Origin: Oscillospiraceae bacterium
GTDB taxonomy: Bacteria; Bacillota; Clostridia; UMGS1883
Assembly (NCBI GenBank): GCA_015069065.1
Contig: SVJI01000066.1
Location: 1-7,584 of the forward strand
Direction: 5' to 3'
DNA length: 7,584 nucleotides
Below are positions 1 to 4,807 of this stretch, one piece after another (position 1 is the stretch's first letter; the number at the start of each line of letters is the position of its first letter). The notes beneath the pieces are model-generated. The model worked only from the letters and a program-made list of their open reading frames with translations, was not told where the DNA came from and did no database searches. A program made the position numbers and the translations under genes.

Positions 1-43
1 TTGACAAACCTACAAACTTTTTTCAATTATTTCAAAAATTCAC

Positions 44-72
44 TTGACAATTATATGACGATTGATTATAAT
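44..72 (+). promoter_or_regulatory. Sigma-A type promoter of tRNA-Pro
   Basis: A perfect TTGACA (44-49) and a perfect TATAAT (67-72) are separated by 17 bp, the optimal vegetative spacing. The -10 box ends 15 bp before the mature tRNA 5' end, so the expected start site leaves only a short 5' leader for RNase P to remove. Seen directly; the assignment to the housekeeping sigma factor follows from the consensus. Confidence 0.9.
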
Positions 73-87
73 AGTTGAGTAACGTAT

Positions 88-164
88 CTGGGTGTAGCGC
101 AGTTTGGTAGCGTGCTTGAATGGGGTTCAAGAGGCCGGGAGTTCAAGTCTCCCCACTCAGACCA
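88..164 (+). tRNA. tRNA-Pro (anticodon GGG)
   Basis: A full 77-nt cloverleaf can be folded. The acceptor stem CTGGGTG pairs with CACTCAG (one G-U), followed by discriminator A and an encoded CCA. The anticodon stem CTTGA/TCAAG carries the loop ATGGGGT, giving anticodon GGG at 122-124. The T arm GGGAG/CTCCC has the loop TTCAAGT, and the D arm is GCGC/GCGT. The GGG anticodon reads CCC and CCU proline codons, so a separate tRNA-Pro(UGG) must exist elsewhere. The gene is monocistronic, with its own promoter upstream and a strong terminator starting 2 nt after CCA. Confidence 0.97.
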
Positions 165-166
165 TG

Positions 167-200
167 AAAAAGGACTTGTCAATCGACAAGTCCTTTTTCG
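167..200 (+). terminator. Intrinsic terminator of tRNA-Pro
   Basis: A perfect 14-bp stem (167-180 with 185-198) closes over the 4-nt loop AATC. The descending arm ends in five T residues. The upstream arm begins with five A, so it could also work on the other strand. It sits directly behind the tRNA 3' end. Confidence 0.93.
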
Positions 201-226
201 TCAATAGAATATATTAAGAGTAAAAG

Positions 227-276
227 AGAAGTGACCCTTGATTGTATTTCTTTACATACAACCAAGGGTCACTTCT
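227..276. terminator. Long hairpin, possible minus-strand terminator
   Basis: The 14-nt arms AGAAGTGACCCTTG (227-240) and CAAGGGTCACTTCT (263-276) are perfect inverted repeats. The stem continues past one A-C mismatch with six more pairs (242-247 with 256-261) around an 8-nt loop, so about 20 bp pair in all. Read on the minus strand it is followed by CTTTTACTCTT, a modest T-tract. On the plus strand no T-tract follows. It is therefore most likely the terminator of a minus-strand transcript starting near position 662; a palindromic repeat element is the alternative. Confidence 0.6.
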
Positions 277-662
277 GTTCACTCTTGATATCTATCATCT
301 TTTGTTATCCTCTCTTTCTTCGTCTGCCTTTTGCCACATCACTACAATTTGTAAAACACATCACACTAATTATTTCTCTAAGGAGAATCCGCATTGTTTA
401 AAATGTATCTGTTTGCTGCAAAAGACGAAATGGTAACTTTTACATGAAGGCTTTTTCTAATTTCAACTGACTTAAATGTACATTCTTCTATATTACTGAA
501 TCTATATCAAACGTAACACCGTCGTGTATTTTTTATTCCCAACAATTACCTGTCAGTTAAAAACACCGTATCTTTTTTGTTCCTTCCTTATTTTTTCATT
601 TTCTGCCTTCATATTAAAGTTTTAAATCTTACTTTTCCATCGGAGTGTACCTCTCTTTCTTT
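227..662 (-). ncRNA. Putative non-coding transcription unit of unknown function
   Basis: No protein gene of believable length exists here on either strand. The minus strand does have a good promoter (669-697) and ends in the hairpin at 227-276, which bounds a transcript of about 430 nt. Within it the ATG codons I could trace are followed almost at once by stops; the longest with a nearby purine-rich site is 9 codons (about 268-297, minus). I found no tmRNA, RNase P, SRP or 6S signature by eye. It could be a regulatory RNA, a set of micro-ORFs, or decayed sequence that kept its ends. A plus-strand 64-codon frame at 242-436 lacks a ribosome site and overlaps the hairpin, so I do not call it. 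Confidence 0.35.
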
Positions 663-668
663 AATTTG

Positions 669-697
669 AGTATAGCAGGTTATTTTTGCTTTTTCAA
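669..697 (-). promoter_or_regulatory. Minus-strand promoter for the unit at 227-662
   Basis: On the minus strand TTGAAA (697-692) and TATACT (674-669) are separated by exactly 17 bp, in AT-rich DNA. It is divergent from the plus-strand promoter at 772-801. Sequence match only; no transcript evidence. Confidence 0.55.
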
Positions 698-771
698 TTG
701 ACAAATTACGAAAACTCTAAAGCCTTATTTTGTTCAAATGGGAGAAAATTACACAAAGCCTTAAATTTGTA

Positions 772-801
772 TTTACAACGGATAAATGGCTGTAGTATAA
801 T
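772..801 (+). promoter_or_regulatory. Promoter of the structured RNA at 808-985
   Basis: TTTACA (772-777) and a perfect TATAAT (796-801) are spaced by 18 bp. Transcription would begin about 808. The next plus-strand feature is the folded RNA region with its terminator, not a protein gene. Confidence 0.65.
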
Positions 802-807
802 AAAATT

Positions 808-985
808 ATGGGCGTGTAAAAAACAATACTTAAATAGCTAAGGAGCCGTGCAACCTTGATGGTTAAGCGGCTCCTTTCCTAGTGTAATCCTACGGGGTAC
901 AGGCATCGTGCGTCTTGACGGTCATACATCTACGTACAGCACTAGTTTGAAAAGCTACTATCTAAGGGTTCGTAGCCCTTTTATT
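808..985 (+). ncRNA. Structured RNA of unknown family with terminator
   Basis: A promoter upstream and a terminator downstream bound a stretch of about 178 nt rich in hairpins and without an ORF. The first hairpin is AAGGAGCCG (840-848) with CGGCTCCTT (868-876), containing an inner AACC/GGTT helix. The second is CTAGTG (879-884) with CACTAG (940-945), enclosing about 55 nt that include the repeated GTAC at 897-900 and 934-937. A possible closing helix is TAGCT (835-839) with AGCTA (953-957), which would make a three-way junction. The helices are seen directly; that it is a discrete sRNA or a riboswitch-like leader is inference. I could not match it to a riboswitch, 6S, T-box or SRP consensus I know. 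Confidence 0.5.
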
Positions 986-990
986 TTATT
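964..990 (+). terminator. Terminator of the structured RNA
   Basis: AAGGG (964-968) pairs with CCCTT (976-980) over a 7-nt loop, followed by TTATTTTATT. GCTAC at 954-958 can instead pair with GTAGC at 972-976, which would disrupt this hairpin. The short stem makes it moderate in strength. Confidence 0.65.
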
Positions 991-998
991 GCACAAAA

Positions 999-1030
999 AA
1001 ACAGACATCCACTAAAGTGAATGTCTGTTT
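999..1030 (-). terminator. Terminator hairpin, copy A of the tRNA-linked repeat
   Basis: On the minus strand AACAGACAT pairs with ATGTCTGTT and the stem extends inward through a G-U pair to about 13 bp around a 4-nt loop, then runs into a tract of seven T. It is almost identical to the terminator of tRNA-Arg at 1206-1237. Because its G-U pair is only allowed on the minus-strand RNA, minus is the working orientation. Confidence 0.75.
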
Positions 1031-1051
1031 ATATGGCGTGCTTGGAGGGAT

Positions 1052-1198
1052 ACAGATGCTGCGCATCTTGCCTGCTTGTCCACCCAAATGCTATGCATTT
1101 CGGTGCCGGACTGCGCAACAGCTTCGCTAAAAACGATTATCAATCGTTTTCTTTACGCTTGCTGCCCTCTCAGGGTTCGAATCCCTTCTATATTTCAG
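1052..1198. repeat. Palindrome-rich spacer between the two repeat copies
   Basis: The segment contains several perfect short palindromes with 3-nt loops: AGATGC/GCATCT (1054-1068), AAATGC/GCATTT (1086-1100) and AAAACGATT/AATCGTTTT (1130-1150). At its right end GGGTTCGAATCCC (1173-1185) is a perfect T-arm look-alike. It is also the inverse of the T arm of the adjacent tRNA-Arg (1255-1267). Open frames across this stretch on both strands translate hairpins and tRNA sequence and have no ribosome site, so they are not genes. From memory, similar conceptual translations recur as spurious hypothetical proteins in Clostridia, which suggests a dispersed repeat family; I cannot verify this here. Confidence 0.55.
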
Positions 1199-1205
1199 CA
1201 AAAAG

Positions 1206-1237
1206 AAACAGACATCCACTAAAGTGAATGCCTGTTC
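1206..1237 (-). terminator. Intrinsic terminator of tRNA-Arg
   Basis: Read on the minus strand, a stem of about 13 bp with two G-U pairs and a 4-nt loop is followed by TCTTTTT. It begins 4 nt after the tRNA CCA end (1242). Confidence 0.85.
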
Positions 1238-1241
1238 TTTT

Positions 1242-1318
1242 TGGCGTGCTTGGAGGGATTCGAACCCCCGACCCTTTGGTTCGTAGCCAAATACTCTATC
1301 CAACTGAGCTACAAGCAC
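1242..1318 (-). tRNA. tRNA-Arg (anticodon ACG)
   Basis: The reverse complement folds into a complete 77-nt tRNA. The acceptor stem is GTGCTTG/CAAGCAC, with discriminator G and encoded CCA. The D arm is GCTC/GAGT and the anticodon stem TTTGG/CCAAA carries the loop CTACGAA. The T arm GGGGG/CCCTC has the loop TTCGAAT. The anticodon ACG (complement of 1282-1284) is normally edited to inosine by TadA and reads CGU, CGC and CGA. This is the only minus-strand gene here with firm support, and it has its own promoter and terminator. Confidence 0.97.
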
Positions 1319-1339
1319 ATACGTTCAAACGCATTGTCT

Positions 1340-1368
1340 ATGATAACATATATTTTCTGGAAAATCAA
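1340..1368 (-). promoter_or_regulatory. Promoter of tRNA-Arg
   Basis: On the minus strand TTGATT (1368-1363) and TATCAT (1345-1340) are separated by 17 bp. The -10 box ends 21 bp before the tRNA 5' end, a normal leader length. Confidence 0.7.
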
Positions 1369-1458
1369 GACTTATTTTTTAAAAAAATAAAAAAATCGCA
1401 GTATATCTTAAAAGTTATTGCGCAACCCCTTGTAAGAGTAATTTTTATGCGGTTTCTC

Positions 1459-1486
1459 TTGACTTATTTGAATTATATGGTAAAAT
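1459..1486 (+). promoter_or_regulatory. Promoter of the NSS transporter gene
   Basis: TTGACT (1459-1464) and TAAAAT (1481-1486) are spaced by 16 bp. This predicts a start near 1493 and a leader of about 73 nt that contains the hairpin at 1516-1539. Together with 1340-1368 it accounts for the otherwise gene-free 1319-1565. Confidence 0.6.
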
Positions 1487-1515
1487 ATAGCATATAAAAT
1501 AAGGCTAGTATAAAT

Positions 1516-1546
1516 AGAATCACCCTCGTAGGTGATTCTGTTTTGT
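1516..1546 (+). terminator. Leader hairpin before the transporter, attenuator-like
   Basis: AGAATCACC (1516-1524) pairs perfectly with GGTGATTCT (1531-1539) over the 6-nt loop CTCGTA, followed by GTTTTGT. It lies inside the expected 5' leader, between the promoter and the ribosome site. It could therefore be a leaky terminator or attenuator, or simply a 5' stabilising hairpin. I see no leader peptide and no known riboswitch around it. Confidence 0.45.
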
Positions 1547-1565
1547 AATCAAGGAGGTTTCCTAT

Positions 1566-2924
1566 ATGGCAGATGAAAAACGAAGCAGTTTTACAGGAAA
1601 AATCGGATTTGTGCTTGCAGCAGCAGGTTCAGCAGTAGGATTGGGTAATATATGGAGGTTTCCGTATCTTGCAGCCAAGTATGGCGGAGGCATTTTCCTG
1701 CTTACATATCTGGTACTGGCTATGACTTTCGGCTTTGCGCTTATGACTGCAGAAATCGCATTGGGAAGAAAGACCGGACTTAGCGTAGTCGGTGCGTTTA
1801 ATAAACTTAATAAGAGATTTTCTTTCCTTGGATATCTGGCAGCACTTGTGCCGGCAATTATCCTTCCATATTATTCTGTAATCGGCGGATGGGTAACCAA
1901 ATACCTTGTAGCATTCTGCATGGGTAACGGCATCAGTGCGGCAAATGATGCGTATTTCGGAGGATTTATTTCCTCGCAGGCGGAGCCTATAGGATGGTTT
2001 TTTATATACATAGGTATGACAGCGCTTATCGTGCTTTGCGGTGTTGAAAAGGGGATAGAAAAGGTAAGTAAGATAATGATGCCTGTTTTGGTGCTTCTTT
2101 CAATCGTTATTGCAGGATATGGCTTGACAATCCCCGGCGCACTAGATGGCGTTGTTTACTACGTAAAACCTGATTTTTCGAAATTTTCCGCGACAACAGT
2201 GCTTGCTGCAATGGGACAGCTGTTTTATTCTATGTCACTGGCAATGGGTATTATGATAACATATGGCTCGTACATGAAAAAGGATGTTAACCTTGAAGGC
2301 TCTGTTGCGCAGATTGAGGTTTTTGATACCGGTATAGCTTTTCTGGCGGGACTGATGATTATACCTGCCACATACGCCTTTTCAGGTGGTGCGCCTGAAG
2401 CCTTGGGTAAAGGCCCCAGCTTGATGTTTGCTACACTTCCCAAGGTTTTTGAAACCATGGCAGGCGGGCAGATAATAGGTACATTGTTCTTCCTTTTGGT
2501 ATTATTTGCGGCATTGACATCATCAATTTCGCTGATGGAAACAGTTGTTTCCATCGTGTGTGATAAGCTTAAACTCGACAGAAAGTTTGCGTGTGCAGCT
2601 GTATTTATATTTTCTGTGATTATGGGAATTTTCTCATGTCTTGGCTACAGCACATGGTCCGCATTTACAATTATAGGTATGCAGATTCTTGATTTCTTTG
2701 ATTTTATTACAAACAGTGTAATGATGCCTATTGTGGCATTTTTGACCTGTATATTTGTAGGTTATGTGATAAAGCCTCAGTCAATTATTGAGGAAGTAGA
2801 GCTTACAGGCAGATTCAAAAAGAAAGCCATCTTCACAGTTGTTATCAAATATTTTGCTCCTATATGCATTGTTGCAATTCTTGTTTCATCCATACTGGAT
2901 GCGTTTGGTGCAGTTAAAATCTGA
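1566..2924 (+). CDS. Sodium-dependent transporter, NSS (SNF) family
   Basis: A 452-residue membrane symporter of the neurotransmitter:sodium symporter family, which couples inward sodium flow to uptake of amino acids or related substrates. TM1 carries the family signature GSAVGLGNIWRFPY (residues 21-34), the unwound helix that binds sodium and substrate. TM6 shows LFYSMSLAMG (219-228), the second unwound site. TM8 shows LTSS (317-320), where the family binds the second sodium. Length and hydrophobicity fit the 11-helix bacterial members such as MhsT and Tyt1. The start at 1566 has AAGGAGG at 1551-1557, 8 nt upstream. The gene is monocistronic, with its own promoter and terminator. Substrate cannot be read from sequence. 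Known bacterial relatives carry Tyr, Trp, Leu or other hydrophobic amino acids, and an aromatic operon lies 1.7 kb downstream, so an aromatic substrate is plausible. Confidence 0.93.
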   Translation: MADEKRSSFTGKIGFVLAAAGSAVGLGNIWRFPYLAAKYGGGIFLLTYLVLAMTFGFALMTAEIALGRKTGLSVVGAFNKLNKRFSFLGYLAALVPAIILPYYSVIGGWVTKYLVAFCMGNGISAANDAYFGGFISSQAEPIGWFFIYIGMTALIVLCGVEKGIEKVSKIMMPVLVLLSIVIAGYGLTIPGALDGVVYYVKPDFSKFSATTVLAAMGQLFYSMSLAMGIMITYGSYMKKDVNLEGSVAQIEVFDTGIAFLAGLMIIPATYAFSGGAPEALGKGPSLMFATLPKVFETMAGGQIIGTLFFLLVLFAALTSSISLMETVVSIVCDKLKLDRKFACAAVFIFSVIMGIFSCLGYSTWSAFTIIGMQILDFFDFITNSVMMPIVAFLTCIFVGYVIKPQSIIEEVELTGRFKKKAIFTVVIKYFAPICIVAILVSSILDAFGAVKI

Positions 2925-2939
2925 TGTGGAGAAGTGTTT

Positions 2940-2975
2940 CGGAGGTGGCTCTTTATAGCCATCTCCGCTTTGTTT
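2940..2975 (+). terminator. Terminator of the transporter gene
   Basis: CGGAGGTGGCT (2940-2950) pairs with AGCCATCTCCG (2957-2967) over a 6-nt loop (11 bp, one G-U), followed by CTTTGTTT. It separates the transporter from the protease gene. Confidence 0.88.
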
Positions 2976-3002
2976 AAAAAAAGTTCATAAAATAAATAAT
3001 AT

Positions 3003-3031
3003 TTGTATGTATTTATGTTTTATTATATAAT
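3003..3031 (+). promoter_or_regulatory. Promoter of the HtrA-like protease gene
   Basis: TTGTAT (3003-3008) and a perfect TATAAT (3026-3031) are spaced by 17 bp. The ribosome site GAGGAGG follows at 3041-3047 and the start codon at 3056. I see no CIRCE or other stress operator in the short leader. Confidence 0.65.
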
Positions 3032-3055
3032 AGAAACGCAGAGGAGGTATTTTTT

Positions 3056-4501
3056 ATGAATAATGAATTTGATAACAATAATGATATATTAGAAACTGAG
3101 GCTACCCCTGTTGAAGAAAGCGCAGAAACTGTCGATGCACAGGATAGCTTTGAAGAGGAAATAGTAACGCCCGAGGAAAAGGAGTTTGAACAAAAGCATT
3201 CTTGTTCAGGCTTTAATGTTACCCATAATGTTACTAAAAAAAGCAAGAGGATGTGGCCCAGAGTTGTGGCACTGTCTCTCGTTGCAGGGATAGTATTTGG
3301 TGCATCGTTTGGGTGGATGAATAGTCTTACAACAAAATATGCTATGTCTAAAATAAATATAAAATCCACAGAGGTATCACTTAATAAAGGAAATGCCACC
3401 GCATCGGGAATAAGCAATGTATCGGCTATCGCACAGGAATGTATGCCGGCAATAGTTGCAATTACCAACCGCAGCGTATCGGATGTAATGACCTTCTTCG
3501 GAAAATATTCACAGGAAAGTACGTCGAGCGGCAGCGGTATAATAATAGGTAAGAATGATACAGAGCTTCTCATAGTTACAAACTATCATGTTATCGCAAA
3601 TTCAAAGCAGCTCAGTGTTGTGTTCAGCCCTGTGGAAAGCAAGCTTGAGCAGCAGGCAGAGAGCGATGCCAAAAAAGGAAGCTCTTCCGGTTCCGTGCTT
3701 GATGATGAATCTATACCGACAGCTACGGTCAAGGGATATAATTCTGACAAGGATTTGGCAGTGATTGCAGTACAGCTTGGCGATATACCGGCGGATGTCC
3801 TGTCACAGATAAAGATAGCTACAATCGGTGATTCGTCTACTCTTAAGGCGGGGGATCAGGTTGTTGCAATCGGTAACGCGCTCGGTTACGGACAGTCAGT
3901 TACAACAGGTATAATCAGTGCCGTGAACAGAAAAATCACCATGGAAAGTGCCGACGGCAGCTCCACTGTTACAAATTCGTTTATACAGACAGATGCAGCC
4001 ATAAATTCAGGAAACAGCGGCGGTGCGCTCCTTGACATGGCAGGCAATGTAATCGGTATAAATTCTGTAAAAATAGCCACAACAGGAGTTGAGGGTATGG
4101 GCTATGCTATTCCCATTTCCGATGTTGGCAATATAATTGACGAGCTTATGGTACGCGAAACGCGTGATATCGTTGACGAGGATAAGCAGGGCTTTTTGGG
4201 AATTACAGGTGCAGATGTGACCTCTGCTAATTCACAGATGTTCGGTATGCCTGTGGGTGTGTTCGTAAATTCCGTTATAGAGGGACTTGCCGCAGAAAAG
4301 GCAGGTATTAAAAAAGGATATATTATAACCAAGTTTGACGGATATACGGTAACGACTATTTCTCAGCTTCAGGAAAGACTGCAATTCTATAAAACTGGGG
4401 AGAAAGTAAAGGTTACTGTGCATATCCCTGATGGAAATGAGTACAAAGAAAAGGAAATAGAGGTAGTTCTCAGCAACAAGGCGGAGAATATACAGGAGTA
4501 A
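3056..4501 (+). CDS. htrA: Membrane-anchored HtrA/DegP-type serine protease
   Basis: A 481-residue envelope protease that would degrade or refold damaged exported proteins. Residues 1-60 are acidic and probably cytoplasmic. One transmembrane anchor spans about 69-88. The trypsin-like domain follows with His178 (in NYHVI), Asp233 (in DKDLAV) and Ser321 (in GNSGG) as the catalytic triad. TGIISAV (284-290) and QTDAAINSGNSGGAL (311-325) are family signatures. A single PDZ domain lies at about 380-470. This matches the HtrA/HtrB/YyxA type of Gram-positives. An unusual hydrophilic insertion of about 30 residues rich in Ser, Glu and Lys (about 191-222) lies between His and Asp. The start is fixed by GAGGAGG 8 nt upstream. 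It has its own promoter; I see no convincing terminator behind it. Confidence 0.93.
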   Translation: MNNEFDNNNDILETEATPVEESAETVDAQDSFEEEIVTPEEKEFEQKHSCSGFNVTHNVTKKSKRMWPRVVALSLVAGIVFGASFGWMNSLTTKYAMSKINIKSTEVSLNKGNATASGISNVSAIAQECMPAIVAITNRSVSDVMTFFGKYSQESTSSGSGIIIGKNDTELLIVTNYHVIANSKQLSVVFSPVESKLEQQAESDAKKGSSSGSVLDDESIPTATVKGYNSDKDLAVIAVQLGDIPADVLSQIKIATIGDSSTLKAGDQVVAIGNALGYGQSVTTGIISAVNRKITMESADGSSTVTNSFIQTDAAINSGNSGGALLDMAGNVIGINSVKIATTGVEGMGYAIPISDVGNIIDELMVRETRDIVDEDKQGFLGITGADVTSANSQMFGMPVGVFVNSVIEGLAAEKAGIKKGYIITKFDGYTVTTISQLQERLQFYKTGEKVKVTVHIPDGNEYKEKEIEVVLSNKAENIQE

Positions 4502-4584
4502 TAGTATATCTTCCTGTTTTTTGCTGGTAAAAGTAAAAAAGCTTCACTATTATCGGCTTAATAACTAAAAAAATCAGAAATCTG

Positions 4585-4614
4585 TTGACATATGACAAGT
4601 CGTGGTGCTAATAT
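4585..4614 (+). promoter_or_regulatory. Promoter of the aro operon leader
   Basis: A perfect TTGACA (4585-4590) and TAATAT (4609-4614) are spaced by 18 bp. The start site should be near 4621, giving a short leader before the GGAGG of the leader peptide. It is the only good promoter between the protease and aroF, and every strand of the attenuator lies downstream of it. Confidence 0.78.
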
Positions 4615-4644
4615 GTTATTAAGAAATGATGGAGGAATGGAAAC

Positions 4645-4728
4645 ATGAGCTTGGTAGTATTTGCAGCTGCATATTTTTACTTTTACTTTTATATCATGCA
4701 AAGTAAAAGTGATTTGTGCTGCAAATAA
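4645..4728 (+). CDS. Tyr/Phe-rich leader peptide of the aro operon
   Basis: A 27-codon gene too short for usual ORF finding. It has GGAGG at 4631-4635, 9 nt before ATG, as good as any ribosome site in the window. Codons 10-16 (4672-4692) read YFYFYFY, four Tyr and three Phe in a row, with another Phe at codon 6. The stop TAA is at 4726-4728. It lies between the promoter and an intrinsic terminator upstream of aroF and tyrA, so the peptide itself probably has no function. Its translation would report the supply of charged tRNA-Tyr and tRNA-Phe, as pheL does for pheA in enterobacteria. The ORF, codons and hairpins are seen; the sensing role is inference from them. Confidence 0.88.
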   Translation: MSLVVFAAAYFYFYFYIMQSKSDLCCK

Positions 4729-4790
4729 TGAGATTGTGTTTTGAACTTACAGCTCTGCAGTGGAAATCACTGCAGAGCTTATTTTATTTG
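4658..4790 (+). promoter_or_regulatory. Ribosome-mediated transcription attenuator
   Basis: Three mutually exclusive helices can form. The 1:2 structure pairs ACTTTTACTTT (4679-4689, in the Tyr/Phe codons) with AAAGTAAAAGT (4700-4710), and TATTTGCAGC (4658-4667) with GCTGCAAATA (4718-4727). The 2:3 antiterminator pairs AGTGATTTGTGCTGCA (4708-4723) with TGCAGTGGAAATCACT (4756-4771): 15 of 16 positions pair, two of them G-U. The 3:4 terminator is at 4751-4790. A ribosome stalled on the last Tyr codon (4690-4692) would cover to roughly 4705, masking strand 1 and leaving strand 2 free to antiterminate. One that reaches the stop codon covers strand 2 and lets the terminator form. Confidence 0.85.
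4751..4790 (+). terminator. Attenuator terminator upstream of aroF
   Basis: AGCTCTGCAGTG (4751-4762) pairs perfectly over 12 bp with CACTGCAGAGCT (4768-4779) around the 5-nt loop GAAAT, followed by TATTTTATTT. It stops just before the aroF ribosome site at 4794-4798, so it can only serve to control readthrough into the operon. Confidence 0.92.
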
Positions 4791-4807
4791 TACGGGAGTG
4801 TAGAAAG

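Larger units (their letters stand above)
999..1259. repeat. Direct repeat of tRNA-Arg 3' end plus terminator
   Basis: Copy A (about 999-1051) and copy B (about 1206-1259) lie about 207 bp apart. They share 24 identical bases of the terminator (from 1000 and 1207) and 18 identical bases that are the last 18 nt of tRNA-Arg including CCA (1034-1051 and 1242-1259), with a few differences between. Only copy B continues into a complete tRNA; copy A breaks off inside the T arm. Such a split copy fits either a degenerated tandem tRNA duplicate or an att-like duplication made when something inserted at the tRNA 3' end. No integrase is present in the window. Confidence 0.8.

Noticed and set aside
1..29. 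A second TTGACA at position 1 as a promoter
   Set aside because: No good -10 box at the right distance; the promoter at 44-72 is far better.
242..436. 64-codon plus-strand reading frame
   Set aside because: No ribosome site, start lies inside a long hairpin, low-complexity composition; not a gene.
808..985. Identity as T-box, 6S RNA, SRP RNA or a known riboswitch
   Set aside because: None of the consensus motifs I know for these (for example the T-box AGGGTGG motif or the SRP GGAAGCAGC loop region) are present.
1052..1198. CRISPR array
   Set aside because: The palindromes differ from one another and are not regularly spaced identical repeats.
1021..1497. Plus-strand frames of 68 and 89 codons across the repeat and tRNA-Arg, and a 63-codon minus frame
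   Set aside because: They translate the terminator, palindromes and the antisense of tRNA-Arg (the GGIRTPDPLVRSQ type of string is a known artefact of reading tRNA genes) and have no ribosome sites.
3013..3573. 186-codon minus-strand frame opposite the htrA start
   Set aside because: Shadow of the real gene: the plus frame has a promoter, ribosome site and full protease motifs; the minus frame has none.
4760..4807. Upstream GTG start adding 16 residues to DAHP synthase
   Set aside because: It lies within the attenuator terminator hairpin, has no ribosome site, and the family N-terminus starts at the ATG at 4808.
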